Source: Akkermansia muciniphila (GTDB lineage Bacteria; Verrucomicrobiota; Kiritimatiellia; RFP12; JAAYNR01). Taken from it: 47,222 nucleotides of DNA. The stretch's first letter is position 1; every line of letters begins with the position of its first letter. The notes under the pieces are model-generated. The model did not search any database, was not told where the DNA came from, and saw only the letters and a list, made by a program, of their open reading frames with translations. The position numbers and the translations under genes are program-made. The DNA is taken from contig CAMBQN010000020.1 of assembly GCA_945870025.1 (NCBI GenBank), positions 1-47,222 of the forward strand, in the 5' to 3' direction. Positions 1 through 8,513 of this stretch are shown in pieces.

Positions 1-2347
1 CTTCCGTGCCGTCGAAGCGGGTGGCCGCGAGCGGCAGGCCGAGGACGCCGCGGGCGACGGTGGCGACGCGGCCTTCGATGTTGGTGACAGCGGCGATGCG
101 CCCGGCGGCATCGAGGACGCGGGACTCGACGGCGCGGTCGAGAGAGTCGCGGACGGCGAGCGGCTCCATCTGCAAGTCGTAGTCGGCCGAGAGGGTCACG
201 ACGCGGTTGGAGCCGCCTTCGGCGACGACGCGGTTGGCGTTGAGGAGCTTGCCGCCGGGACCATAGACAAAGGACGTGGGTCGTCCGGCGCGGTCGGTCA
301 GGTTGGTCATGCGCCCCAGCGCATCGTAGGCGCGGACCTCGGAGAGCCCGTCGGGGTCGGTGACGTCGACCGGACGGCCGAAACCGTCGCGGGTGATCTG
401 CCAGACGCGGGGCTCGCCGCCTTCGCCGGGGAGTTCGACGCGGACCGGGCGGCCCATGCAGTCGTTGGAGGAGGTGATGGCGGGACCAACGGGCGGAACC
501 GTGTTGGTGACCGCGCCGGAGGCGTCGAAGGCGAAGGCCGTGACGCGGCCCGAGGGGTCGGTGACCGATACGGGAAGCCCGTGTGCCCAGGCAAATTCTG
601 TGACGGCCCAGCCGCCCGCGCCGTCGGAAAGGCGGACGGAAGAGGGCAGTCCATTGGTCCAGGCGTATTCCGTGCGCCAGCCGAGTGGGTCGGTCTCGGC
701 GACTGGCAGGTCGAACGAGGAGTGCCATTCGACGGAACGGCCGGAGGGCGCGGCGGCGGCGCCGAGGGTGAATGTCTCGTTGGTGGCCCGGCCCAGCGCG
801 TCGAGGTGGACCCGCCATGCGGCGGTCTGCGCACCGGCCTGCCAGACGCGGCCGGTGGGTTCAAAGGTGGCGTCGTCGTAGGCGTACGAGAGAGTCTCGC
901 CGCCCTGTTCGACGGTGGCCATGCGCGGGACATCGGCGCGCCAGGTGACGGTCTCGTAACGGCCGGTTCCGACAGTCGAGGGGTAGGCGATGCGCACGGT
1001 GCGGTTGGAGACGGACCACGACGAGTTGGCAGCCATCGTCCCATCGTTGTAACCACTCGCGACGCAGCGTTTCGGCGCGCCGGTGTCGCTGTCGTACCGG
1101 TGGGAGAAGCGGCGTCCGAGGGCGTCGGTGCGGTTGGTGAGGACAGCGTCCATCCGGTCGTGGTCGTAGGTAGTGGTGACGACGCTTTCATCTGTGCCGT
1201 GGCGAACGAGCCGGGTGAGGAGCGGGCTTCCGTAAACGCAGGAGTCCCCATAGTCATAGTCAGCGAGCGTCACCCATTCCTGAGTGTTCGTGGCAGTCGC
1301 GTCCTTGACCCGGATCACGCGGCCCGTGACGCTGTCGAGATCGCTCCACTCGACGGCCAGACTCCGTCCGCAGGAGTGAGTCGCGCGGGTCAGGCGGTCG
1401 TATGCGCCGCTTCGTGTCGCGGTGACGCGGTTACTCCAGCCGTCGTCGCTCCATTTCCAGCGGCCGGCGGAGTCGAAACGTAATGAGGCGCCGCCATCGC
1501 CGCCGTCGAGGTCCCATTCGCCGTCCGCCACAGCACGCAGCCGCAGCCGCGCGTCGCGGCGGCAGCGCCAGACATCGGCATCCTTGTTCAGTAGAAACCG
1601 CCGCCGGTCGGGCGCCTCGACGCGGATCTGCGCCGCATTTGTTCCGTTCGCAGGCACAGCCAGGCGCCACTCCATCGAGATCTCCCAGCCCCAGCCGAAG
1701 GCGGTGGCGCCCGAGGCGCTGTTGTAGGCGCGGCCGAAGGCGAGGGGCAGGCCCGGAGCGGGGATCAGGGCGTCCGTCGTGTCCTGGTGGACCGATCCGC
1801 TGATGGCGTTGAAGGGATCGCCGCGTGCGGCATCCGTCCGCTGCGGATTGATGCGCGACGGGCCGTCGTCCTCGGTGACGCCGGACGAAATGACGGTTCC
1901 GCACTGATGAAACGGATCGGGGTCGTTAAGCGGCCAGGGATCCCAAAACAACCAAGGATAGGCAATCTCGCTCCTGTGATAAACGGAAAAGGACCCCGCC
2001 GCTCGAATGTCACCGGAAACGATGTAATCGGTGTTCAGCCACGCGCGGTCCCTGACCCACCAGGTGGCGTGATCGGCCGAGGGTTCGAGCGCCCTCCTGC
2101 CGCCTTCGGCATCGACATATCCGTCGCCCGTGGTGAAGACGCCGGAAAAAGGCGGAGGGGTGCCCAGTGCGGGATACGGACAGGTGTCGCGCACATAATA
2201 GAGCGCAATCACCTCTTCGGCCGGAGCCGCCATGACGCCGCAGAGCAACGCCAGCCCAGCCAGACAGGCCGGCATGTTCGTCCGTGGGCGGCGCCGCCGA
2301 GCGGACTGAGATCGGGACGCAGGGGTTGATGTGGTTGGACGTGTCAT
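1..2347 (-). CDS. RHS/YD-repeat secreted protein, C-terminus beyond window
   Basis: The frame is open from an ATG at 2347 down to base 1 (at least 782 codons), so the C-terminus lies outside the window. The N-terminus has an Arg-rich stretch followed by a hydrophobic signal peptide (MPACLAGLALLCGVMAAPA). Around residues 185-215 there is a DUF6531-like RHS entry region (GDPFNAISGSVHQDTT, then a PLAFGRAYNS-like strand). From about residue 330 onward come degenerate YD repeats, for example RFSHRYDSDTG, TSFVYGPGGKLL and VRAYDALGRMT. RHS proteins form beta-cocoon shells, often around a toxic or adhesive C-terminal domain; that domain cannot be seen here. The start codon overlaps the stop of the upstream secreted protein (ATGA), so the two are probably translated together and exported together. 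The family call is secure; the substrate or effector role is unknown. Confidence 0.85.
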   Translation of the reverse strand, partial: MTRPTTSTPASRSQSARRRRPRTNMPACLAGLALLCGVMAAPAEEVIALYYVRDTCPYPALGTPPPFSGVFTTGDGYVDAEGGRRALEPSADHATWWVRDRAWLNTDYIVSGDIRAAGSFSVYHRSEIAYPWLFWDPWPLNDPDPFHQCGTVISSGVTEDDGPSRINPQRTDAARGDPFNAISGSVHQDTTDALIPAPGLPLAFGRAYNSASGATAFGWGWEISMEWRLAVPANGTNAAQIRVEAPDRRRFLLNKDADVWRCRRDARLRLRAVADGEWDLDGGDGGASLRFDSAGRWKWSDDGWSNRVTATRSGAYDRLTRATHSCGRSLAVEWSDLDSVTGRVIRVKDATATNTQEWVTLADYDYGDSCVYGSPLLTRLVRHGTDESVVTTTYDHDRMDAVLTNRTDALGRRFSHRYDSDTGAPKRCVASGYNDGTMAANSSWSVSNRTVRIAYPSTVGTGRYETVTWRADVPRMATVEQGGETLSYAYDDATFEPTGRVWQAGAQTAAWRVHLDALGRATNETFTLGAAAAPSGRSVEWHSSFDLPVAETDPLGWRTEYAWTNGLPSSVRLSDGAGGWAVTEFAWAHGLPVSVTDPSGRVTAFAFDASGAVTNTVPPVGPAITSSNDCMGRPVRVELPGEGGEPRVWQITRDGFGRPVDVTDPDGLSEVRAYDALGRMTNLTDRAGRPTSFVYGPGGKLLNANRVVAEGGSNRVVTLSADYDLQMEPLAVRDSLDRAVESRVLDAAGRIAAVTNIEGRVATVARGVLGLPLAATRFDGTE

Positions 2348-3378
2348 GGCAGCACCACCTCTCGTGATCCGGCGGCGGGTGCCTCTATCTGCACCTCGGG
2401 CGGCTCGGCGTCGGGGTTCCACGGGTCGGTGTTGTCCCGGTAAATCTCGTCGAAGTCGCTGATGCCGTCGCCGTCCGAATCGGCGACTTCCGGATCGGTG
2501 CCGTGTGCGAGCGTCTCACGTCCATCAGGGATGCCGTCGCCGTCCGTGTCCACGTCGGCGCGGGCGGCGTGGTAGAAGCCGGTATCGCCGGTCATCTCGC
2601 AATCCCACGGATCGAACGGCGCAGTGGTGGCGAGGGTGCCGCGCAGCGTCCAGAGAGAAGGGGCATTCAGCCTGTCGCGGCAGAACAGGTCTGCTAAAAG
2701 TCTCTCAGGCGAGTAGAGCCAGAGGCGGATTACGGCGTTGGACACGCCGGGCTCGATGCCCGCAAAAGCCAGCCGATTAGTGTCGGCGGGCGCGAGAGGC
2801 GGCGGTGTTTCAGTAACAGGGGTGTTGGTGGCGGCTGCCGCGAAGGCTTCCTGCAGGGCGGGCCAGTCATTGGAGGCGACAAACGTCATGACCAAAATCA
2901 GACGCGAGCGGTCGCGGAAGGCATACCACTCGTCGAGCGCCAACCCGGCGAGGTGGGCGGGAGGTGCGCCATACCCGTCGCGGACCCAGTCGCCCGGGTC
3001 AAACCCTTCAGTCACGGCGTTGGTGCGAAACCCGGCGTCGCCGACGCCGATCGAGATCCAGACCCGTTCGGCCGCCTGCGTCTCAATGACCGACACCCAC
3101 CACGCAGGCACGCCGAGGATGGGTTGCGATGACCAGATGTTGGTTGCCGAAGCGAAATCACCCGAGTCATCAAAAAGGTAGAACCCCGTATGAAAGGAAA
3201 AGCGGAACCACGTGGGAGGATACACAGCGGCGTCATTGGTGAGGCTTCCGTACGACTCGGCGACGACGGTGTCGAAATCCTCCCAGTCGGACAGGGGCGG
3301 ATATTCCGGGAAAGCCGATGCCGACCCCAAAACCAGTTGCCCCATCACGAGCGCGGCGTAAATGTTTTGCAGGCGCAT
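2344..3378 (-). CDS. Secreted protein with thrombospondin type-3 / EF-hand-like calcium repeats
   Basis: The protein is 344 aa from the ATG at 3378, chosen because it begins a clean signal peptide (MRLQNIYAALVMGQLVLGSASA, cleaved before FPEYP). An upstream in-frame start at 3468 would put 30 polar residues before it. The body is an unrecognised beta-rich domain with several Trp residues. The C-terminus carries two aspartate-rich loops of the thrombospondin type-3 kind (DVDTDGDGIPDGRE and DSDGDGISDFDE), followed by a Pro-rich tail. These loops bind calcium and commonly stiffen secreted or surface proteins. The stop overlaps the start of the RHS gene by four bases, so the two gene products are probably partners, with this one possibly a surface anchor or chaperone. 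The partner role is inference from coupling; no specific function is recognised. Confidence 0.75.
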   Translation of the reverse strand: MRLQNIYAALVMGQLVLGSASAFPEYPPLSDWEDFDTVVAESYGSLTNDAAVYPPTWFRFSFHTGFYLFDDSGDFASATNIWSSQPILGVPAWWVSVIETQAAERVWISIGVGDAGFRTNAVTEGFDPGDWVRDGYGAPPAHLAGLALDEWYAFRDRSRLILVMTFVASNDWPALQEAFAAAATNTPVTETPPPLAPADTNRLAFAGIEPGVSNAVIRLWLYSPERLLADLFCRDRLNAPSLWTLRGTLATTAPFDPWDCEMTGDTGFYHAARADVDTDGDGIPDGRETLAHGTDPEVADSDGDGISDFDEIYRDNTDPWNPDAEPPEVQIEAPAAGSREVVLP

Positions 3379-3497
3379 ATTTTGAACGTTCCGACCTTTC
3401 GATTTCTCCTTGCATCGAAGACCCGTGCTCACTCCGCACTCGCGGAGCGTGAGAAATGTGCGAATCAATGCGCACGATGGAATTCATTATGCGCGGC

Positions 3498-3510
3498 GGG
3501 GGGGGGGGGG
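3498..3510. repeat. Homopolymeric G tract (13 G)
   Basis: An uninterrupted run of 13 G residues lies between the start of the secreted calcium-repeat gene and the end of the methyltransferase pseudogene. It is followed by ATTCATTTTCATTTTCC-like sequence. Tracts this long slip during replication and are also a common sequencing or assembly error, so its exact length is uncertain. It sits about 120 bp upstream of the 3378 start codon, in the likely leader or promoter of that gene. Confidence 0.9.
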
Positions 3511-3813
3511 AGTCAACCTCCATTATTCATTTTCATTTTCCACGGCCCGGAATCTTGCCGGGCGTCATTCGTCATTGCACGTGAACGCGGATATTCCAGA
3601 TTCAGAGCCAGCAACCGTTCAAGAATCGCGTCGTCGGTGAGGTCGGCGGGCCAACCGTAGGCGGCGGCAACGGCGGCGTCAAGCCGGGCGTGGCAGTCGG
3701 CGAGCCAGGCCGGACGGGCGTTGTAGAGCTTGGTCAGGGCGCGGGCCTTCAAGCGAGCGGCGCAATCGGCGTCACGCGGGACAAGGCGCGGATAGCGGAC
3801 GGTGCCGATGAGT

Positions 3814-3843
3814 ACGGGAATCGGGAGTCGGGAATCGGGAATC
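3814..3843. repeat. Heptamer array GGGAATC/GGGAGTC inside the methyltransferase gene
   Basis: Four consecutive 7-mers alternate between GGGAATC and GGGAGTC. On the coding (minus) strand they read as an in-frame insertion (LLIPDSRLPIPVLIG) in a region where MmeI-family proteins vary. The same heptamers form an inverted pair at 5072-5104 and 5151-5184. Confidence 0.85.
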
Positions 3844-4002
3844 AGTAAAGGATGGGCCGAGCCGGAAACGATGTACCGATCCCACGGCCCGCCGACCGTG
3901 CCGGGAAACTCCAGCGTCTCGGTTCGTGTCCATTCGGGCGGGTTCAGCCAGTTCTCGCGCAGGGCGTTCAATTCCTTGGCGGCGGCGGAGATGTTCTCTC
4001 GC

Positions 4003-4025
4003 AAAGGCGCAAAGGCGCAAAGCGA
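4003..4025. repeat. Short tandem repeat GCGCAAAGG inside the methyltransferase gene
   Basis: About two and a half copies of a 9-bp unit (CGCAAAGG-CGCAAAGG-CGCAAAG) read in frame as LCAFAPLRE between FPFPDE and ISAAAKELNALRENWL. Similar CGCAAAG-type repeats are scattered in many bacterial genomes. This is a second repeat family inserted in frame in the same pseudogene. Confidence 0.65.
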
Positions 4026-5071
4026 TTCGTCGGGGAACGGGAACGTTTCAAAGCAGGTTGTCGGGGTGTAGCGCGGGCGCGTCTCAAGCCGTGTGCCGAG
4101 TTTTAGCGCCCATGTTTCGTGAAAGCGAGATTGAAGGACGCCGAAGAAGTAGTCGTCGGCGCGGGCAAAGATAACCGTCTGGTCATCGGTGACAGTAGGC
4201 CAGGAAAACCATAGGAAGAGTCGATGCTTCGCAACTCTGGGCGTGGCAAGAAAACGCGGTAGCGCGCTAATGGCAGTTCGCATTTCCGTTCGAACCCGCT
4301 GGAGTTTCCACCAGTTCTCTTTCAGCCACTTGTTACGGTTGTTGTCGCGAGAGGGTTTCACACGCTCAATCACCAACCGATGGGGTGACTCGTACATTGA
4401 TGCTTCAGGCTGAGTGCGGTCTTCGTTGTCAATCACCCATCGCGGGGATCCTCGGCGTAGGATGTCCAGACCATTGAGAATCGGCTTAAGAACGTTGCTG
4501 TTGGGTCGCCCGTGCGGATTGGGACATTGACTGAGGAGAGCTTGCGCCTCTCTATCGGAAATGTCGAAGCTGCCGCCCTTGGTGGTGCCGATGAACGAGA
4601 ACATCGCATTCTGAAGAAGACTTTCTGCCGATGCGAAATCTACGGTTGACGTGAGGTTGCTGTTGATCGTGGCAACCGCTTTTCCGTCAAGGGTTCGCGT
4701 CTTCTCTTCGCCGCTGTCGAAGCCGATCATGCTGACGTGGACGTTGGCGCCGTTAAGAATCCAGGGGCGGTCGCTCTCGGCCCAGAAGATGCCGCCGGTG
4801 TCCTTGATGCGCTTCAGAACTTCGCGGTTCGCGCCGCCGCGTATGCCTTGGGTGGCGAGCAGACCGGCGCGCTTGCACTTGCCAGCGGCGATGTGGGCGC
4901 GGGCCTTCTCGAACCAGTAACAGCAGAGGTCGGACTGACCGGGGATGCGGTCGGCGTACAGTGCCCGGAGCCGGTCAACGTAGGCATCGCCCAATTCGCG
5001 GCGCATGATCTTGTCGCCAAGGAACGGCGGGTTGCCGATGATGAAGTCAACGGTCGGCCATTCCGGCTCCC

Positions 5072-5184
5072 CGGGAATCGGGAGTCGGGAATCGGGAGTC
5101 GGGGTTAGACCTTGGCCTTGAGCGCCTGTATCAACTTGTTGAGCATCATGCCGATTCCCGACTCCCGATTCCCGACTCCCGAGC
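5072..5184. repeat. Inverted pair of heptamer arrays (GGGAATC/GGGAGTC) around a 46-bp spacer
   Basis: The left array (5072-5104) is CGGGAATCGGGAGTC repeated twice. The right array (5151-5184) is its reverse complement (GATTCCCGACTCCC repeated twice). Together they can fold into a hairpin with stems of about 30 bp around bases 5105-5150. On the coding strand the whole insertion is in frame between MDAVL and PEWPTVDFIIGNPPF, a variable linker in the family. The arrangement resembles the heptameric short tandem repeats known from cyanobacteria; no relationship is claimed. Confidence 0.85.
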
Positions 5185-5820
5185 ACCGCGTCCATGAGCC
5201 GGATGTTTCCGGAGAGGGGTCGGAGGATGGGATCGGCAGGAAATCCAAAACCGTTGGCGCGTATCCACTGGAGCCAGCCGATCCAGACGGTCATCTGGGC
5301 GAGGTCGTGGGCGTAGGGGTTGATCTCGATGCCGTAGAGCTGCCACGGACCGACGCCGGGAAGGTAGGCACTCAAACCGTGCTCGCTCGTGAATGTGATG
5401 GCCGCTTCGCGCTCAAGGTCTTTGAGGCGGAGCAGGGCGACATAGAGGAAGTTGCCGGAGCCGCAGGCGGGATCGAGAATCTTGATCTCGCGCAGCCGGG
5501 TCAGAAACTGTTCTCAAAGCAGAACGACTCGCCGGTCGGATCGGCGGCGGCGGGCGTGGGGTGGTCGAACACACTGCACAGGTCCAGAAAATGCTCCTGT
5601 GCGGCGGAGCGCTCCTTCAATTCCACCTTGCTCCACTTGCAAATGAATTCTGACACGGTCATAGGTCCGAGAGGATACCACGTCAGGAACGGCACGGACA
5701 AGAGCGTAATGGGGTAAAGCTGAAAATGGAAAGCTGAATGCTGAAATGAACGCACAACGTTCATCCACACCCCCACGCACCCAATAACCGGTTACGGTAT
5801 GGGAAGTCTGAATTTAGGCG

Positions 5821-5850
5821 TTGCGCCACGGAGGCTTTTTACTGTATTCT
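5821..5850 (+). promoter_or_regulatory. Possible sigma-70-type promoter of rpsU
   Basis: TTGCGC (5821-5826) and TATTCT (5845-5850) are 18 bp apart, about 80 bp upstream of rpsU. The stretch from 5663 to 5928 holds no other convincing gene. The match is fair and the call is tentative. Confidence 0.35.
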
Positions 5851-5928
5851 TTCCGTTCCAACCCACCGGACGATGCGTCGTGTGCTGCGGCGTGTGATGA
5901 TCCCAGGTTGTTGAGGGGGTGAGATCGA

Positions 5929-6129
5929 ATGATTCAGATCAAACTGAAGAAGGGTGAGGCGGTCGACCGCGCGATGAAGCGGCTGAAGAAGATCATGGAC
6001 AAGGAGGGGCTGATGAAGCAACTCCGGGCCAACCGCTATTTCGAGAAGCCCTGCGAGAAGCAACGCCGCAAGTCGGCCCGCGCACGTTCGCGCTTGTTCT
6101 CCCGCCGTACCACGCCCCCCATGGCCTGA
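5929..6129 (+). CDS. rpsU: 30S ribosomal protein bS21
   Basis: This 66-aa, very basic protein begins MIQIKLKKGEAVDRAMKRLKKIMDKEG and continues LMKQLRANRYFEKPCEKQRRKSARARSR, the standard bS21 pattern. It binds the 30S platform near the 3' end of 16S rRNA and helps translation initiation. Length and Arg/Lys-rich C-terminus are normal for the family. The ATG at 5929 follows a G-rich Shine-Dalgarno-like stretch (GAGGGGGTGAG). The gene stands alone between the methyltransferase relic and the convergent pseudouridine synthase gene, and is closed by a strong terminator 30 bp after the stop. The call is secure. Confidence 0.95.
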   Translation: MIQIKLKKGEAVDRAMKRLKKIMDKEGLMKQLRANRYFEKPCEKQRRKSARARSRLFSRRTTPPMA

Positions 6130-6158
6130 GGGAGCCGCCGATACGGATTCTAAACCCG

Positions 6159-6191
6159 CGCCACGGTGACACCACCGTGGCGTTTGTTTTT
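6159..6191 (+). terminator. Rho-independent terminator after rpsU
   Basis: A perfect 10-bp stem (CGCCACGGTG / CACCGTGGCG, loop ACAC, 6159-6182) is followed by the T-rich run TTTGTTTTT. On the minus strand the same hairpin lies just past the pseudouridine synthase stop, but with only a short U run (GGTTTAG), so it may act weakly in that direction too. Confidence 0.9.
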
Positions 6192-7104
6192 ATAAGAACG
6201 CCTGCAGATCGGCTGGCAGGGGCGCGGTGATTTCGCCTCTGTCACCCGTCAGCGGATGGCGGAAACAGATGGACTGCGCATGGAGGAAATGGCGGTTGAA
6301 ACCCGCCACGGCGGCCGCGCCATAGCGGAGATCACCGACAACCGGATGCCCGATCAAGGCCAATTGGCAGCGGATCTGGTGGGTCACGCCGGTGCGAATC
6401 GTCACCTCCAGCAGCGTCCGCGCCTCGATTCGTCGCACGGGCCGGTACTCCGTCACGGCCCGCATGACCCGGTCGGGCTGCGCGATCCCTCCCGTCTCGA
6501 CCATCCGTCCGCGGAACGCGGGCTGGTGGGCCAGATCGTGTGTCAGCAGCCCCGGGCCAGCCACCACGCCGTCGACCAGCGCCACATACCGTTTGATGAT
6601 CTCGCGGTCGCGGAACTGCCTGCGCATCGCCGTGTAGACATCCGGCGTTCGAGCGGCCAGCACCACTCCCGAGGTCCCGCCATCCAGCCGATGGAGTACG
6701 CCCGCCGCCAGCGGCGCGTCGCCGATAGCCGCAAGCTCGGGGTAGCGGGCAACCAGTCCGTTGGCGATGGTCCCCGTCTCATCCGGATCCAGCGGCTGAC
6801 ACGCCAGACCCGCAGGCTTATTGACCGCAATCAGGGCGTCATCTTCATAAATCACATCCAGAGCGACCGCCGCATCAGCGCGAACCCGCACCTCGCTCGC
6901 TTCAGGCAGACATCGGACGGCCACCGCGTCCCCCGCGTCCAGCTTGTCTCCCTTGTCCGCTGCCCGTCCGTTGACCGTCACCCCGCCTGCGGCAATCGCC
7001 CGCCGGATCAACGCCCGCGTGCTCGCCGGACACTGCGCATGAACCGCTGCATCGAGGCGGATACCGGTTGCGGCGTCGGAAATCACGAACAGGCAGGTGT
7101 ACAT
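6190..7104 (-). CDS. RluA/RluD-family 23S rRNA (or tRNA) pseudouridine synthase
   Basis: The 304-aa protein has an N-terminal S4 RNA-binding domain (about residues 14-65: RLDAAVHAQCP...GVTVNGRAADKGDKLDAGD) and a catalytic domain. The catalytic domain carries IAVNKPAGLACQP, the active-site motif HRLDGGTSG (catalytic Asp141), and the C-terminal RTGVTHQIRCQLALIGHPVVGDLRYG block. These enzymes convert uridines to pseudouridine in structured RNA. RluD, RluC and RluA cannot be told apart from the sequence alone; the S4 domain argues against RluA. It is the last gene of the coaE-rho-tig-clpP-clpX run, 15 bp after clpX, so it is probably co-transcribed. Confidence 0.88.
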   Translation of the reverse strand: MYTCLFVISDAATGIRLDAAVHAQCPASTRALIRRAIAAGGVTVNGRAADKGDKLDAGDAVAVRCLPEASEVRVRADAAVALDVIYEDDALIAVNKPAGLACQPLDPDETGTIANGLVARYPELAAIGDAPLAAGVLHRLDGGTSGVVLAARTPDVYTAMRRQFRDREIIKRYVALVDGVVAGPGLLTHDLAHQPAFRGRMVETGGIAQPDRVMRAVTEYRPVRRIEARTLLEVTIRTGVTHQIRCQLALIGHPVVGDLRYGAAAVAGFNRHFLHAQSICFRHPLTGDRGEITAPLPADLQAFL

Positions 7105-7119
7105 GCTTTATCCAGGCTG

Positions 7120-8490
7120 CTAGGCGGCGGTCTTCGGCGCGGCGTCGAGGAGCATCTGCAGCATGGCGCCCGGATTCTCAAATTGCGCGTGGATCATCGT
7201 GTCGGTCACGTGAATGTTTTTCAAATTCGGATTCCCCGGAGCCTCGTACATGATATCCATCATCAGATGCTCCATCACCGCACGCAGGCCGCGAGCGCCG
7301 GTCTTCCGTTTGATTGACAGCTTGGCCATCGCGCGCAGCGACTCATCGGAAAAGGTGAGATCGGTGCCCCCCATCGCCAGCAGCTTGCGGTACTGCTTGG
7401 TCATGCAGTTCCTAGGCTCTACCAGAATGCGCACGAGATCGTCCTCGGTCAGATCGGAGAGAGAGGTGATGATCGGGAGGCGACCGACAAACTCGGGGAT
7501 CAGTCCATAGCGAACCAGATCCTGCGGCTCGACCTTGAGACCCTCGCCGCGGCCCAGCCCGGTGATGATGGTCTTGTCGCTCCGGTCATGGTAGCCGATG
7601 GCCCGCTTGCCCTCGCGCTCCTTGATGAACGCCTCTAACCCCACGAACGTGCCGCCGCAGATGAACAGAATGTTGCGCGTGTCGATCGAAATATACTCTT
7701 GTTGAGGATGTTTGCGGCCGCCGCCCGGAGGCACGCGCGCAGTCGTTCCCTCCAGGATCTTCAGCAGCGCCTGCTGCACGCCCTCGCCCGACACGTCACG
7801 GGTGATCGAGACATTCTCGGTCTTGCGGGCGATCTTGTCGATTTCGTCGATATAGACGATCCCAGTCTCGGCCCGTTTGACGTCCATATCCGCGGCCTGA
7901 AGGAGATAGAGGAGGATGTTCTCGACATCCTCGCCGACATAGCCCGCCTCGGTGATGGTCGTGGCATCGGCGATGGCGAAGGGAACGTCGAGCATCTTGG
8001 CCAGCGTGCGGGCGAAGAGCGTCTTGCCGCAGCCGGTCGGTCCGATGAGCATGATGTTGCTTTTCTCGATCTCCACATCGGCAAAGGCGTCATCCGTTTT
8101 GACCGTCGGAGACTGGTTCAGCCGTCGGTAATGATTATGGACGGCGACCGAGAGGGCGCGTTTGGCGTAGTCGTGGCCGATGATGTACTGATCGAGGGCC
8201 TTTTTGATTTCGACCGGATTGGGGACGACGAGCGGCTGGCGAGGCGTCTCCTTCTCTTTGGCTGGGGTCTTGGCCCCTGCCGCGTGGCGGTTGGCGGCTG
8301 GCGGTTGTCCGGCAACCCCAGGCGGCGGCAGGCCGTCCGGGGAGTCGAACAAAACCTTATTGCAGGTCATCACGCAACCGCTGCAGATGCACAATCCATC
8401 CGGGCCGGCGAGAATGTGCGCGCCCTCCGCCTCGGTCAATCCGCAGAACGAACATTTCAGACTTCTGTCTTTCGGCGTCTTGGGAGCCAT
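7120..8490 (-). CDS. clpX: ATP-dependent Clp protease ATP-binding subunit ClpX
   Basis: ClpX is the hexameric AAA+ unfoldase that recognises tagged substrates and threads them into ClpP. This 456-aa protein has the N-terminal four-cysteine zinc domain (Cys13, Cys16, Cys36, Cys39), Walker A GPTGCGKT (150-157), pore loop GYVG (about 183-186), Walker B IVYIDEID (about 211-218), the RKH loop ([11 protein letters not shown]) and a normal C-terminal domain. The ClpP-docking loop reads AIGYHD rather than the usual IGF-type tripeptide, a conservative aromatic swap. It lies just downstream of clpP (23 bp gap), consistent with one transcript for the whole protease. Length is slightly above the 420-430 aa norm because of a Pro/Ala/Lys-rich linker at about 52-85. 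Confidence 0.97.
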   Translation of the reverse strand: MAPKTPKDRSLKCSFCGLTEAEGAHILAGPDGLCICSGCVMTCNKVLFDSPDGLPPPGVAGQPPAANRHAAGAKTPAKEKETPRQPLVVPNPVEIKKALDQYIIGHDYAKRALSVAVHNHYRRLNQSPTVKTDDAFADVEIEKSNIMLIGPTGCGKTLFARTLAKMLDVPFAIADATTITEAGYVGEDVENILLYLLQAADMDVKRAETGIVYIDEIDKIARKTENVSITRDVSGEGVQQALLKILEGTTARVPPGGGRKHPQQEYISIDTRNILFICGGTFVGLEAFIKEREGKRAIGYHDRSDKTIITGLGRGEGLKVEPQDLVRYGLIPEFVGRLPIITSLSDLTEDDLVRILVEPRNCMTKQYRKLLAMGGTDLTFSDESLRAMAKLSIKRKTGARGLRAVMEHLMMDIMYEAPGNPNLKNIHVTDTMIHAQFENPGAMLQMLLDAAPKTAA

Positions 8491-8513
8491 ATGAAAAACC
8501 TTTGCTAGACGGA

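Larger units (their letters stand above)
3513..5662 (-). pseudogene. MmeI-like type II restriction/DNA methyltransferase, internally deleted and frameshifted
   Basis: The gene starts like a full-length MmeI-type enzyme at ATG 5662 (MTVSEFICKW, then LKERSAAQEHFLDLC and DPTGESFCFE) but hits a TGA at 5503-5501. In another frame the methyltransferase resumes directly at motif I (KILDPACGSGNFLYVAL, about 5500-5450) and runs open to 3513. It contains LYGIEINPYAHDLAQMTVWIGWLQW, the catalytic NPPF motif (IIGNPPFLGDK), DLCCYWFEKAR and a target-recognition/C-terminal region. Family members have a nuclease core and helical spacer of a few hundred residues between FCFE and motif I; that part is missing. 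The only usable start in the downstream frame (TTG 5375) lacks motif I, so activity is unlikely. The C-terminus ends in an atypical tail after ALNLE. Several insertions of short repeats (3814-3843, 4003-4025, 5072-5184) keep the frame, so they probably predate the inactivating deletion. Confidence 0.8.

Noticed and set aside
307-1257. Pro/Ser/Thr-rich minus-strand frame inside the RHS gene
   Set aside because: It is out of frame with the continuous YD-repeat reading that runs from 2347 to the window edge.
5072-5184. CRISPR array
   Set aside because: The repeats are contiguous 7-mers without unique spacers and no cas genes are present.
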